The position numbers were made by a program, and so were the translations under genes. Under the pieces are notes generated by a model. It was not told where the DNA came from. It searched no databases and saw nothing but the letters and a program-made list of their open reading frames with translations. Positions 35,701 through 50,700 of a stretch of DNA of 64,000 nt are shown in pieces (within the stretch, counting starts at the first letter, position 1; every line of letters starts with the position of its first letter). The DNA is from Sclerodactyla briareus (Eukaryota; Echinodermata; Holothuroidea; Dendrochirotida; Sclerodactylidae). The stretch is from positions 1,302,001 through 1,366,000 of the forward strand of contig JAODTK010003555.1 of assembly GCA_026419785.1 (NCBI GenBank), written 5' to 3'.

Positions 35701-38700
35701 GCTCGAGTCTATCGCGATCGAGCTTGATTTATCTCGCGCCCCACACACAGTTAACTTCATGGGGATTTTGCATTGGACACTGTGATCAAGACTGAAACAC
35801 TCGAGTCGATCGCCGATTGGCGAAATTTTGCTGTGATTTATGTAGACACGTAGTAGGTTTTGCTGTGATTTCAGTAGACACTTGTGAGAGTCCTACACAG
35901 ATTTCCACAGTATTTAACCAGGCGCTTGCTCCTATCGTAAGTTAGGGGCAGCCTTTTAGTAGTGCAGGGAAATACTTGAAATTTTTCAACATGCTTCGGT
36001 GTTTCTTAGTTTTGGAGGGATTTTTTTAGAGTGAAAAAAGTATCCATTTCTCAAAACTCCAGAATGCGCGGTCAAATCGTACCATGCGCGACAAAACCCA
36101 GAAATGTGTGATTTTTGCGCGATTTGCGCTATCGTCGCAACCCTTTTCCTACCTTACAGGTAAAATCCTTTGGGCAGCTAACTAAAAGATGATCTGATAT
36201 CATCGGTATGCAATTGGGAATATTTTTCAGAGTAGGCCTTACTAAATGAAGTTTCCATGTTTACTTAGCGCGAAGTCAATGTGTTTCTGGTTAACATTGC
36301 AGTATTGCACATTTACATCAACTTAGTTCAGCTAGACGTGTATGTCTTAACCAGTTTATGCAGTCCAGGAGCATGCCAGGAGGCTGTCAACTGCAATCCA
36401 TACTGTTATGTTATAACCATGTTCTGTATTTTCTAGGCAGTGTTCATTACTGTGTGTAAACGGGAATTTTCAATCGATGTAAGTGTACCACTAAAGCCGG
36501 CCTCAAATAACCGACTGCAATCGCCTGGGTCGGTGCCCTGCCAATTTCTGTTCTGGCCCTCACTTTCAAGCTTCAACGCGATGGCAGTGACTGCCGTGCC
36601 CCTAATTGCTCATTGCCGGTCATTGCCCTCCCCCTCTCTCAAAACTAGCAAATACCCTACAGCACTTCTGGGACGTTTTCATTGAATCACGGGCCTTACA
36701 TGTAAAAGTGCATGATTTCCACATTTCATTTTTACTCAAGTCGCAGTGGATTGTCCTTTGTCATTCATTGTATTGTTGGTGCACCATACATCCGATAATT
36801 CCGTGTTTGTCCAATGGTACCCAGTACTATTGCGATAAAGTTAAAACTTGACTGACGTACACGCACCCATAGAGCTATTATTTTAAACGCAACCGTACTG
36901 TACAATTTCATCGGTAGGCCTATCGAATCTTGCTTTGCATCGCACAGTAATCATATTATCCTTCCACAATCTGTACTTACCTTTCTGTCGTTAGAATTGG
37001 TGTACGTGGAATCAATAGATACGGGCATAAAACGTTAACCTATGCCTTGCGGCCCCGTGTGCCCACACATTTCATAATATTAAAACGGCAGTACGAATGC
37101 ACCGTGGACGGCCTACGTCGTCAATAAGTGTACATTCACTTCTGGCTAATTACTGCTAATGCATTGCCGTGCTGCGCACGTGGTTGTTGAACTGTGTCTA
37201 ACCGGTTTGCGGCAGAATGCAGGACAGCGCTAGCGATTGTCGGCGGGTCGTATGTGTGTGTGTGGGATTTGAGGTGATAATGGTTATGAATTTTTATTAT
37301 TTGCTCGCGAGTTCTTCACAGCGCAAAACGTTGTTCACATCACATTTATAAATTATTGCAATATTCAGTAGTCCTACTGATACCGTGAATGAATTATATT
37401 GCCACAAAGCTACATTTGTTTTTTTTTTTTTCATGGAAACTATCAAAATCGATCTCCTTTGAGTACTAGGTAAATTAATTAGTTGAAAATCATTGTCAAA
37501 ATCGAGCGGAGTAGAGTTGACCGACCGCTACAGATACACTTGGAGGTTCGCTTATAACTTTACGTAGTATGATGAGAGAGTTTCAACACATTCCAATAAA
37601 ACCTTTTGCGTTAATTTATCAAATTTGCCTCTTTAGACCCCTTGTCTTTTTCAGATTGCCTTGCTGCCCTTAAAAATTGTTCTAGATGCCTTCTTGGTGC
37701 CCGGCCATTGGTGAATGTAACCGAAGGGCAATTGTGCATTGCCCCTCGAAAATTGCCTGCCCCTCCACTTTCATCATTGAGTGGCCTTCACTAAAGTAAC
37801 TGTGGTCTTACAAAACGATCGTAATCACAAAATCCCAAACTTTCGATTGGTATTAGGCACGAAATCAGAATCTCTTTTTGCTGGTAGTACAAAGTTAAAT
37901 GAACAATTTTCAGGAGGTGATTGTCTTTCCTCATATTTGACATTTTTTCGAGAGCATCTTGTTGAACTTTCGAGGGCGAATTCGCCCCTGCTTTCCCCCC
38001 TGGTTTTAGACGCTGGTTTTAATTGTTTTACATTTGTCTCAGTGTTCAATCATCTTCATACTTTGATATTCTCACTACATTTTTTTTTTTAAAGTTCTCC
38101 TTTGAATGATTGAGCTTATTTCCCCCTTCTTCCCCCTCTCGCCTGACAGATAGAGGAATACTCCAAGAAACACTGCAGCTTCGCGAACACCACGCCCCGG
38201 CTGACAAGATGGAGCAGGCTTGTAACCGACACCCCAGCAGGGGAAACCCACGAGACCCTCCTCCCATGTGAGTAAATCTTGACGTTTTTAAGGGCCGGTC
38301 ATATGTACAGGGTCCAAAACCTCATGGGCAAAAGTTACGCTTGGCAGATCTAATCATGACAGTACCAAAGACTCCTCACAGGAACTGCTCGTTCCTTGAA
38401 ATGTTGCTTGTTTCAAAATGCTTCATAATCTGACTCCTGCATACTTGAGAGCTGTTGGTCTGTAAATTTCCAAAATACACTACCAGGTCCTCCAAAGGCA
38501 TGCTTCTTGAAGTTCCTACAACTAGTCGCACGTCGTTCGCCGACCGTTGATTCAGCGTGGCTGGCTCAAGTTATGGAAGCTCTTCCGCATGATTATAGTC
38601 ACTGAGCACGCTTGGATCATTTAAGTCTGGTTGAATGCCTATTTATTTAAGAAATCATTTGATTAACTTCTTTGTACAGTGCCGTTGAGTGTGCTTTCAC

Positions 38701-41700
38701 TGTATTGCGTGCTTTATCAAATTTGCATACTCTAACCTTGCCTTATATGGAGACCTTTAGCAAGCTAGGATGGTGGGATACCATCAGTGGCATTCTCAGT
38801 TCAATTCATCCCTGTCCATCCCAACAGTTCATTTTGCAGCGTTGACATGGTAGCGCAATACTAGGCTGTAGAAAGGCTACGGGAACTGAGGTAACGACTT
38901 TAGCGAGTTATACTAGTGGGGAATTGTCAATGACATTTGCAGTTAATCCATTCCTGTCCTCCTGGATGGTGCCTCTGGCAGGTTATGGAGGGTATCGGAG
39001 ACAGCATCAAGTAAGGCTGGTGGGGGACCGTCAATGACAGCTCAGGTCTGTCCTTATGGAAGGGTCCTTCTGCGCTCAGAGTTGTAAAGCATTCCCACAG
39101 CATTTCTGGGCTATAAAAAGATCATTGGAGTGATGAGATTACTCTAGGAAGTTATACTGGTGAGAAAGTCTCAATGGCATTCACAGTCAATTATATCCCC
39201 ACTCGGGTATGTATTGGTTTTGGCTTGACTATTTCTGCCACTGATGTGTCCGTCACTGGAAGATTTTGAGTTAGCGCATTACCCTTTACAAACAACACTT
39301 TTTCCCGATGTTGTTGAAACTTTGCACAGCATCGTCCTATGAATGTCGGTGTCAGTCAACTTGAATTTTCTTCATCACAGACTCACACAGATTCAGAGGC
39401 ATTGCAATCATGCGAGACCATCTTTGTTTCGCCTTCGCCGTGCCCCATCTGGTGGCCATCTTGGAATTTTTGATATCAAATGAGATGAATTCGCCTTGTT
39501 GACTGATTGCTCAAAATTGTGGAAGACATACGTACACGTTGGTGGTCGCCCCGCCAGGCTATGTCTTGTCATAGTTCATCCTGTTATCTTGGAAGGGTCT
39601 TTATGCAAAGCAGAGATGTTGGAACCATTACCAATGGCATTCCTAATCTCGCTCCCAACGTGCGGAGTTTAAGGCCCGCGATGCTTATATGTTTGTGTTA
39701 AGACGATGACACTGTGATATTCCCGTTACCTCCTGCTGCTTTATGTACACCACTCTCGAATTTCTGCAGTGCGCATCATATGTTTGTGTTTGTATCTGTA
39801 TCATCTTCTGTCCAAATTGCAATCTCCTTCCAATATTGGAGAGGGAGCCTCACACACTGATAGGGAACACACCGCACCGCTCTGGAAATTCAAATATGTC
39901 CGTGAATGTTGACGGTAATTATCTTTTAACCAGAAAAAAAAAACATGTGACATCTGCTGATTGCTGTTCAGCAGTTTGACCTTTCAAACAGATTCTTCTC
40001 AATGACTCCCGCCCACATTTTTTGTAATTTTGGACAAGTCGATTATTTCAGCCAGTGCTGGCTCATATTTTTTGTGTATAAGATCAGAACAATCCACCGC
40101 TTCAAGAGCGCTAAAAATAATCTTCTTAACGCAAGCGACAATGCTGACGGTCACCGCTCGCAGTCACCGTACAGTTTTTGGCTGCTCGCTGCGTAATTTT
40201 AAACGGTCGACTGCATGTCGCCCCGTCAAGCTTTCGCAAGCGGACCTCAATTGTTTTGTACACACACTGGAGACACTTTCAAAGAAAACCGCCACAGGAA
40301 TATGTTCATTTCAAAGTAACGGTATGTTGGTACACTCAAGCTGAACGGTACTTCCAGTCGCACAACTTTAAATTATATGATTGGCCATCACAAAACTGGT
40401 GTTGGCCTTGTGGAATCCTGGAGATTTTGAATTCGTTCAAAACCTTGCAATCGAAGTCTACACCTCAACCTTTCGGTCACACCGAGACTTTTAGCATGAC
40501 CGTAAGCTGTCGCAGGCCTTGCGTAGAGCAACATATTCCGTACAGTGTGAGGCAGGCTCTAGCTTTATGTAATAAGGCCTGGCTGCTGAGCCAGTGACAC
40601 TTTACAGCTTCCTTTCTCTGTGGAAGGCTCATACCTGTTTGATTTGCTAAACATGTGAACTGAGGAGAAGCTTCCGCTTACCATTCTTCCCCCAGAAAGT
40701 CTACCCAAATGTCTTGATGAGTGGATCCATCTTAACTTTGAAAGACTGTCACTTTTTATTTCGACCATTATTCATTTTTCTTGCTCCAGGAATGGGTACA
40801 GCCTCTTTGCTCTCATTCAATGAGGCCAAGAACGGGTTAACGTCAGTTCAGAAGAGCAAGCGTTAGCAGAGAGTGGAAAGCAGCTCTCAGAACGGCGAGA
40901 CATAGCTACAATACAGAGAAAACCCTGGTAACTATACACTGATCATGATATAATCACTGAGGTGAAAAAGTCATGGTGGTCATGTAGCAGATTCTGATAC
41001 GCCCCTTGAGCCGGGAGGGCGCTTGAACGTGCGCTCCGTTGGTACCTGTCTTCTCAGAAATAACTGAAACTGAACATTTCATCGGTTTGGCCTTGTGCAC
41101 ACCTTCGCAGCAGTGACATCACAACAGCTCCATTACTCAATGTGGCCACGGTTTCTGGTTCCAACTGCCAGTGAATAAGGGCCACAGTGAACAAAGCAGG
41201 AAGTGTGTGGAAACCTTACCTCCAATATGGTGGACTTGTGATCAACCCCAGTAGGCCTTCAACAAAACATGTAGGCATTGACGCCTCTTGCCTTCTCAGT
41301 ATTCATCTTTTGGACTGAACTACCACATGTGAAAGAGTCATGTCAATCTACACATTCCTTATTTGGTGGTGTCTGCCCCATGGACTTCAAAACATGTAGC
41401 AGTGACGCCTCTGCCTTCTCAGGATTAACTTTGGACTGAACTACCACATGTGAAGAGAGGTCATGTCAAATCTAACACATTCCTTATTTGGTGGTTCTAG
41501 CGCCCATGGGTCTAACATAGTGAATGCTGCAATTTTTCCCCTTGATGGCAGAACAAGTAGTGTTCACATAAATGAGATTCTTTCATATCCTATGAACCGT
41601 TAGTAAGGGACCTCTGTACTCGTAGATTATACTCGTAGATTGTGCCTGATTTCCACACAATATTAGATTGTATTCAGTTGAACTGTTGAATTGATTCCTT

Positions 41701-44700
41701 GATATATAATCACAAGAAGAACAAAAAGTTGGGTCAACCTGACATGGCCATTAGGCTTCAATTTTAATGTCCTGTAGCAAGGAGTGAAAAGGTTTCTGGT
41801 GAGGAGAGGTGTGGTCACAGTAGTCTTCCATTAAAATGATATTGTTCCCAACCCGAAGCATCAAGCCTCTTGTTCCCATCCCCATATGTCAGTAATAAAT
41901 TGCTCATTAACATTATCTCATTGTGCTCCAGTATTTCATTTGTATATGATGCGCCAATCACATCATGTGCTTAGACGCTCCTGTCCAGTGTCGTGAACTG
42001 ACGACTGTAACAACATCCATGGATGCTATCCGGATTTGGATAATTTGAATTCTTCCTCGTATTCTGTGTAATGTTGCTTTGATGCACTCAGCACTCTCAT
42101 TGGTGCATCGCATAAACCCCACAGCCAGTTAGTAATCACACATGGGTTACAGGAATTAGTCTGTCAGTTCGTCGAGCTAACGTGGTCTGGTTGTGGTTCG
42201 AATCCCAGGGAGGCAGTTGGTTTCTTCTCTAGGCAGGAAGAATCAATCGGCTGCCAGGTGGCCTGAGTGATCGAGGAAGTTCGGTTGGGCGCAACTCACT
42301 ATCGTTCTTCTTCGAGCCAGTTAATTCTGGCTGCTGGCTCATTCCCGGCCCACTCTGTAATGAGTACCTGGTGTTCGCAATAAGGGAGGAAACTGCTTAT
42401 CCAGGCAGCACTGACCACGTCGTCTGGACGTTAAAGGCAGGTAGACTAGGGCCGAGGTGTCGGGATCATAAGCCCCCGCAGCTAGGCGCGTCACAGCCTG
42501 AGCCCCCAACTTTCCTTTTTCCTGTCAGTACATACCTGGGGACTATAGGTGATCAGATATACTGGTAGGGGTACGGAGTGACAGTTAGCAATACATGTTT
42601 GCATGAAGCTGTGAAAGAGTGGCCGAGTCTTTGAACAAGGTTCTGGTTACAATGGCAGGAACCCCCTAGGTGACCAAATAAAGGCTGTATCAACAGTATC
42701 ATAATTTCTTTCATTGAATTGAATTTGCTAATAGCCTGTACTGTAGCAATTTGAAAATGGCTACAATGGCAGAACAACCCCGGTATCTATTTGTTGTATC
42801 ATCAATGTCGTTATCTATATGTTATCTTCAACGTGAAATCACCAATGAATGCTTCTCCACCACAGTATGCGGGGGGCATGCTTGAGATCTAACCACATGC
42901 TGACTGTCCTGAATGAAATGGAGACGGCACTATAGTTAATGGCGTACTAGCTTGTTGAAGGAAACCTGCATGCCCCTCTAAGACCAGCATGGTGCAGATT
43001 TGAATCATAATACAGGTTCCACTGCCATATTGCTAGAAATTGAACGAATAGGTGCACCCACAATGTAGAGTAAATCAATGATCATTCGTTATCCTGTTCA
43101 CGTTACAATGCCAGACGTGCATCGTAACACTTGCGGAAAAAACCCACCCCAACCTTCTCCACATTCCTGTACTGTACCAGTAGTTGTGAAAGCCAAACTC
43201 TGTAGTGGAAGTGCAATAACATCTCTACTACACACTGTCATATCTGAACTACTAGGGATTATTGGATTTCGTGTCTCTGTCCAGGCAAGGCCGACAGAGA
43301 GTACTATGCAAACTTGGAAAAGTATGTTTCTGGTAAGTGGGACCACACTTTTGCGGCACATTTTTGCATCACGTTGCATATAGTGAGCTGGTCCAGAACA
43401 TGCAGACAGGACTGGTAATGGAAGATATCTTTGTCAAGCTGAAATGATGAATAATCACTGGGTTGGACAGCTGCTGTTGGCCGTATTAGCATTAGTGTTG
43501 CCAGTTGGTTCTTCTCTATAGAATAGATCGCCAATAAGGTGGCCGAGATTGTTTCACCCCTCGTCCCCTGTTCATGGTATAGCGTCCGCTTGAAATGCAA
43601 TGGCCTTAAGGAGATCACACAGACCAAATTTTCCTATAGAGTATGGTGGCTGCCATACTTGACAATGCAAGCAGGTTAGGGTTGCCAATTGCAATCAGAA
43701 GGTCCTCAAGTGGGACAGTTGGAAATGGTTTATCGGGGTCTTGTTATTTCTCAAGGACTCGCACCTTGATTACTGCAAGGCTCTTTCACTTCAAACTAAT
43801 CAAAATCAAACTCTAAATTCTGTGAACAAGAGAAGATAAACAATACCAGTGAGGTATTGCACTAGTAACAAGGAACTTAGCCCTGAAACCACAACAATCC
43901 AAGAGGAAGAAGACTGTTGTCGGCGAATTGCCCACCAACATTGAGGGCCAATCAAGAGCTTACTACCCTCTAGCACGAGGAAGTTGGCTGCAGGATTAGA
44001 GCATCATGCATGTAATTCCCACTTCTTGATCCTGTTATTTCTTTCGTGGACTGTTTGTTGTCTGCCGTTTTATCAACTAATTTTCGGTTTACCTTGTTCC
44101 TTTGGATGGGTGGCCAGATTTTCTCCATGTTCTCGTTTAACTCTTTTGTGCAATATTCTGTTACATTTGTTTTGGGTTATGGGTTGAACGTTTGTCTGTT
44201 CTTGTTTAAACTATCCTCGCTTTCCTAAACTGGAACTGTCAATGTTTTTCGATATTGAATTTTGTTACTTTGTGTTTAAAGAAGTATCCCTTTTAAATAC
44301 TTTTCTTCCAGCAGGATCTTCTTATAGACTGAACTGATATTGTTGTGTTCCCGTGCAAATTATGCGTTTAGAGCATGGCGCTGTGCACAACTTGATTTAT
44401 GTCTTCTCAAGAGGAATACAGCCTTTCCTTTTTATTCTGTACATGAATGGAAGGCAATTGTTATAGAGCTCTATGTAATAATTTTGTTTTCCTATTCTGT
44501 TAAAAGTTGACGTGTTCTGCATATTTTTGTCTAACTCTGTCCATGTTATACATGATTCATTCCGTGTTTCAAGGTAACTATGTTATACTGTTTGTTTCGC
44601 TGTTTCTATTGAAGTTTCTCTTCAAAGTTTGTTGTTTGTTGTGCTAAGACATATTTGATGATAAGACATGCTGACATGAGGCAAAATTCCCAACTAGATC

Positions 44701-47700
44701 CCATTTGGTTACCAAAGACAATGTGGTACCTGGTTGACTTCTCGATGGGCAACCATGCAGCTAGCATGTCTATTTATGCTGTGTGATCGGGAAGATCGCT
44801 GCTAACAATCAGTGCGTTGATCCTCTGCCTGCCTCAGGCCAAGTATACCATGAGAAAACAAGATTGTGGTGTTTCTCACCCCCAAAACACTGGACTAGGA
44901 GAAGATGGTGAATTGATATACCATACCCCAGGTCTGACGTTGATGTCATCCACGGGCTAGGAAGATTTGCATGCACTGGTTTGCGTCTTGCAAACCATAC
45001 AGATCTGCTCACACACACGGTTCACAACTGTTCATCCAACAGACGCTATCCCCTGATGAGGCAGCGAAGTATGAGACCGAGTTGAAGAATTCCAAGACTT
45101 CTGCTGCCAAGAAGGTGCGTAAAGACTACACCAAGGTTAAATATAGTATGACGTTGCTTCTCAGATTCTTCGCGTAGAGTATGGAGTCCTTTTGCTTCCA
45201 GGTACCCAGTGGAGAGGTACTCAGTTCAAACCTTGGTGTCAACTAATATAAAAAAAACTGCAAAGTGAATGGGACTGACTGCACATGGAGAACTGGGAGT
45301 CTTGTATTCCTCGGACATGGCTTTAGATGGGGGAACCTGACACCCATATAATCTTGGAGGTAGATTATACTTGATCCAGAGGTCAAATAGTAATTTATCC
45401 CATTTTCCGAACTATTGGATTTGAACAAAACTTTGTGGATATTGACTTGGAGAAAGTGGAGGTCATCATGGTCAAATTGGCATGTTTCAGGTGATTTTCC
45501 AGGTATCGTGAGATTTGAGTGGAACCTGTTGACTTGCCCGCTTTGAATCTATGGCTACCCTTTTGTATATCATTGTTACATCATCAACTGCTGATTGCCC
45601 AAATGAGGTGATATTCATTTTGGCTGCAACCCCCCCCCCCCCTCCCATTTCCTTCAGCAGATAACCAGGTACCCTATGGACTGCGGTGATTTGCAAGGCC
45701 GATGCCTAAAATGCCCATGGTTGCACTGTTGATATGCAGTTTCTACTGATCTATCATCTGATTTGGCTTAACTTCTGATTTGATCCAGTGTGGAGATCAT
45801 TCAAAGTTGAGTAATCCAAAATTTAAAATATGGCATATTGACTTGACGTGAAGTAGTCACGTACCCAGCACACTATGCCTGTGTTCGTGCTCTTGATGAG
45901 GGCTAGGAAAAAATGCATGTCTCTCAGAAGTGTGGGGAAAAACAACATTTAGAGGAATATGACAATTTATTTTGGGCAAATTCCCCCCAGATGGAAAGGT
46001 TTCCTCGCATGGGGCTTCTCGTATTTTAGTTCTCCAGGCTTCGAATACAGGGATAATAGCGTTTGTGCATTGAATGCGCATCTAGTCATTTTGGATTTAT
46101 TCTATGTTCAACTTGACTGTTCCAGCTTGCATAGTCTCGCTTCCCAAATTGCAAAATTTTAATCCCTCCATGCCTCGATTGCAGGGATATAGTGTTTGCG
46201 CATTGAATGCACATCTAATCATTTTGGATTTATTCTATGTTCAACTTGACTGTTTCAGCTTGCATCGTCTCGCTTCCCGGATTCCAATTTTTTAAAGCCC
46301 CGCAGACTCAGAGATATAGTGTTTGGCATTAATGCACATCTTATCATTTTGGATTTATTCTTTGTTCAACTTGACTGTTCCAGCTTGCATAGTCTCGCTT
46401 CCCAAATTGCAATTTTTTAATCCCTGCAGGCCTTGATTGCAGGGATATAGTGTTTGCGCATTGAATGCACATCTAATCATTTTGAATGTATTCTGTGTTC
46501 AGTTAGCATAGTTCAGCTTGCATTTTTTTCTTCACAGTGGTGTAAGGATGTTTTGTATATAAAATTAACCCCTCAGGAATGATACATTATGAAGGGACAT
46601 GGCCAGTGTGGAGACAGTAGGAAGGGTGAAAAGAAATTGTGAGGGGGAAGAAAAAGGGAATGGAAGCTGAGCGAAGAGATACATGAGAGAAAGGAATGTG
46701 AAAGTAGAAAGGTAAAGTGGGGTGATAATAGAAAACATTGGAAAAACCAGGGTCTGTCAGAATTGCACACCTGACTAGAACATAACAGATGTGGGTTTGA
46801 ATTCTGTTAGGAACCTATCAGATTTTCCAGGGAGACCCTCGCAAGACACTTTATTTCCTTGCTTGACCCCACCCAGGCAGTGATTGGGAGCCTCAGAGGA
46901 ACTGGAACCCGCACTAAAATAGCTGCAAACGCTCTGGATGTCTTGATCGGGGTAATATCCACGAAGCGCTTGAGCACTTCAGTGGAAAGGCACTATTAAA
47001 AACACATGATCGTGGGTTTGAATTCTGTTAGGAACCTATTTGGCTTTTTCAGGGTGCCCCTAGGCAAGACACTTTTTTCCATTGCATGACCCCACCCAGG
47101 CAATATTCGGGGGTCTGTGAGGAACTGGAACCCGCACCAAAACAGCTGCAAATACCTACCTGGATGTCTTGATCGGGGTAATATCCACGAAGCGCTTGAG
47201 CACTTCAGTGGAAAGGCACTATTAAAAACACATGATCGTGGGTTTGAATTCTGTTAGGAACCTATTTGGCTTTTTCAGGTGCCCCTAGGCAAGACACTTT
47301 TTTCCATTGCATGACCCCACCCAGGCAATATTCGGGGGTCTGTGAGGAACTGGAACCCGCACCAAAACAGCTGCAAATACCTACCTGGATGTCTTGATCG
47401 GGGTAATATCCACGAAGCGCTTGAGCACTTCAGTGGAAAGGCACTATTAAAAACACATGATCGTGGGTTTGAATTCTGTTAGGAACCTATTTGGCTTTTT
47501 CAGGGTGCCCCTAGGCAAGACACTTTTTTCCATTGCATGACCCCACCCAGGCAATATTCGGGGGTCTGTGAGGAACTGGAACCCGCACCAAAACAGCTGC
47601 AAATACCTGGATGTCATGATCGGGGTAATATCCGTGAAGCGCTTCGAGCACTTTAAAAAAACACATGTTACTAATGCAGCATTATTCTGTTCCAGAAGGA

Positions 47701-50700
47701 GGAACTGACCAGCACCTTCTCTGGGCTTGAGGTGTACATCTCCCATCTCCAGTTCAAGGAGAAGTTTGCCAAGAAACATCCTGAGCTCAAATCGGCGGCC
47801 ATTGAGAAAATGCTGACCAAGAAGTATGAAGTTCTCTCCACGGCTAAGAAGGTGAGGATTGAGGGTTCTAGTGGTTGGAGTGTACTGCTCTGCTGAGCAG
47901 AAGGCTAGGACTTGAAGTACTACAATGGTCACGCAAGGAACAACTTTTCACAATTCTCTCGGGAAGTATCGAAAGACGCAAATGGCTCTTGAAATTGCCA
48001 GGAACTGACTCCAATGACAGTAAAAATAAGATTTTGTACCCGTGCAGAGGGACCCTTGTGAAGTCACGAGGGATTTTTCTACCAGATTGTGCTGTGAACT
48101 CCTATAAACAACATGCACATCTAAAACATTACTTTACATGGCACACTCGAAGCACGCACTGATGCGAAGTGTGCGAGTGTTCCAATTTTTACGAACTGTG
48201 TCAACGTGATAGCGGGAGATCCATACGAACACCAAGCACACTTGTGCGTCTTTACCTCTGAAGCCATATTTTGACACGTTGTTAGTGTGTGGACTGTGTT
48301 AGGCATGCGTAGCTAGCGTTAGCTGCCTTTTTGTTGCTTTTCTAGAATATCAACAGGGCGGGTTATTCTGCAGTGTCTGATTTGTAAACTACTTTGGCCA
48401 ATAAAACAAAGCACAAAACATGAATCGATTGAATTTTCCGGTGGATAGGATTATCAAGACGTACAGAAACAGTCGTAAATTTTTAGGAGAAGAAACAAAA
48501 ACCTTCCCATGACCATTGTATTTAAGCTAGCAGAGGAAAAAGAAAAATATCTTCCTCTGGAACAACTGTATAAGCAGTGTTCTCCACAGGTCCAAATTTG
48601 TGCCGTGGTTGATCGCGTCCTGGGGGAGGGTCTGAGGGCGAGGTGTGTCCCCCTCCCCTTTTGAAATTGGGCCCTGAAAAAAGTGGGCTAGAGCCAAATG
48701 GTGCAATATTTGGTGCCATATATGCTTTGCATGTATTCTCCAGAACTACATTTTAAAGGAGTAGTGTTTCAATTTCGTACTATAGCAAAGTGAAAAAAAA
48801 AAATCTTAAAAATTGACGGCCAGGGCAAAAATAGTGACGAACAATGTCAGCAAGTGCAGTGGAACGGTGATGCTTCCTTCCACATGTTCTGAGGGAGATG
48901 GTAGCCAATGGTTATCAGTGAAGGGAAGACTACAAAGCTAGGTATAGTATAGGATTAGAAGTGATGTGAAACATCGGCCCCTGCCCGGGATCCCACTAGA
49001 CCCCCTCTCTCGCCAACCCCTTAACCTTACCCACCCTAACCCGACCCACCGACCAACGCCCCCCCCCCACCCAACCTCCGTCATGCATCGTGCTGAAGTG
49101 GATCCACCCAACCTTTCATGAGTTCTCAATGAACGTACAACAAAATAAAGCCGCATTGCCAAACTTTTTGGATTTTACAGTATACAAGCACGTGTAAGTA
49201 TAATAAACATATATTCGATTCCACAATCCTAGAGCATGTTTTTTGCATTGAATCACGTGTGACCGTTCCCAATAGCAGGCCTACCAGATGGCGCGATTCA
49301 TTTAATAGCGGTATATGAACTGTTATTCAATATTGGTGACGCGACTCAAACCCTGGCATTCAATTCTAGTGATTTTACAAATGTCCCAACCAGTGCTGGC
49401 TAATTGACCGATCAGGGCGCTTGACTTTCTGGTGGCTTAACTCTTCCATGTGTGCTCCAATCTCCATATAAATCAAGCCTAGCCTGCAGTGACAGACCGG
49501 CGGCCATTCAAGTCTCAGACCTCGGCTTTTTTCTGAATACCTTCCTTTTCAAGTATTTTTTTCTCTTAACAATTTGGAAACCTTTAGACATCATTGTAGT
49601 GTTCAACGATCATCGGTATCGGTATCAAATTGGTCCGATATAGCATGATCGGAATCGGTATCGTTAAATTGCCGATCGAAAAGTTCCGATCATAACATAC
49701 AGATTATTGCAAAGCCTTAGAGCGACCTAAACTGGAACAATTCCTAGCTCAAAATTGACCGACACGACCGCTAAATATCGTGTATGCTGATTGCTGAACG
49801 AACAATGTTGTTGTAGTTTGCTACAAAATGTTTTTTCGCACGGTAGCCCCCCTCTCCCTTTCAGATAATTACAACTCCCAACATGAACCCATCATTCACT
49901 TCTGTACAGAGCCTCCCCAGCCCAATTAAAAACTGCATGCTGTCTACGTCACGATTGCCTCAATTTAGCATATGTCCTAAATCCCGAAGCAAATCACCAA
50001 CCTCAAGCAGTTGTTTTAATGTGATAAACCATTGCTAAAGCTGTTCATTACAAATCTGCTCCCATTATTCATTAAAATAAGTCCATTTATTGAAGGAAGT
50101 TGTACGTCGGCCTACGCAAATACCAGCTGAACAGGACCGCAGTGAGAGATTTGAGTGGGTGGGCCTAATCAATTGGGCGGCCCACCATCTAAGCCGGAGA
50201 CGCCCCCATCAGGTTTTGGCGCGGAAGCGTTTAAGCTTTTTTTTCGTATGACAGATCCCCCCACTTCCACTGAAAGCTAAACCTTTCGTGCGTTTTCAGG
50301 CATTTACTTACATCCCTAAAATTGGACATCATGTACCACATGTTTTCTTTCTTATTCGCGACAAACGATTACTTCTTACCCAAGGTAAATCACGTAAAAC
50401 CTGAATCTAATAGATAAACTTGAAAAATTCCCACTATTAAAAGCCCTACAAAAACTAAGAATAGCCACATTACTTATAGTAGTCCCGAACATAGACCATT
50501 TGATATATCTCGGGGAAAAATATGTAAATGAAAACAAAAAATCAGTGAAAACATACAAAATGAATGGGGATGTGTGCCCTCAGTAAAGTGACGAAGGTAT
50601 CTGGCTAAATAAACCATAATCGTGGTATCACATCTAGTGTACCAATCTCCACAAAAGGAAAGTGCTACACGGGAATCCATTGCCATTAGACTGGAGGCAT

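Larger units (their letters stand above)
32000..38149 (+). other. Large intron between box 2 and its linker exon
   Basis: The protein alignment is continuous across it, so no exon is expected inside. It contains a minus-strand LINE 3' end, the second copy of repeat R1, a 96-bp duplication at 35634-35825, a poly-C run near 34358-34368 and unassigned sequence. Confidence 0.7.
38268..40789 (+). other. Intron before box 3
   Basis: Contains a LINE 3' end at 38395-38715 and a MITE-like repeat at 40128-40523. The rest (38716-40127) shows only short self-similar phrases (for example gggaattgtcaatgacatttgcagtta and ggaccgtcaatgacagctcag) and no exon. Confidence 0.6.
40928..43284 (+). other. Intron within box 3
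   Basis: Contains a 121-bp duplication at 41255-41515 and a tRNA-derived SINE at 42130-42510. 41516-42129 and 42511-43284 hold nothing recognised. Confidence 0.6.
45115..47695 (+). other. Intron before box 4
   Basis: Filled from 46030 onward by two tandem arrays (46030-46530 and 46780-47665). 45410-45500 shares the phrase ggatttgaacaaaactttgtgg...gtggaggtcat with 20285-20355. 46530-46780 is purine-rich with no gene. Confidence 0.65.

Noticed and set aside
46780-47665. Tandem tRNA genes suggested by box B words
   Set aside because: Box B is degenerate and no cloverleaf or acceptor stem can be drawn; the downstream body is SINE-like.
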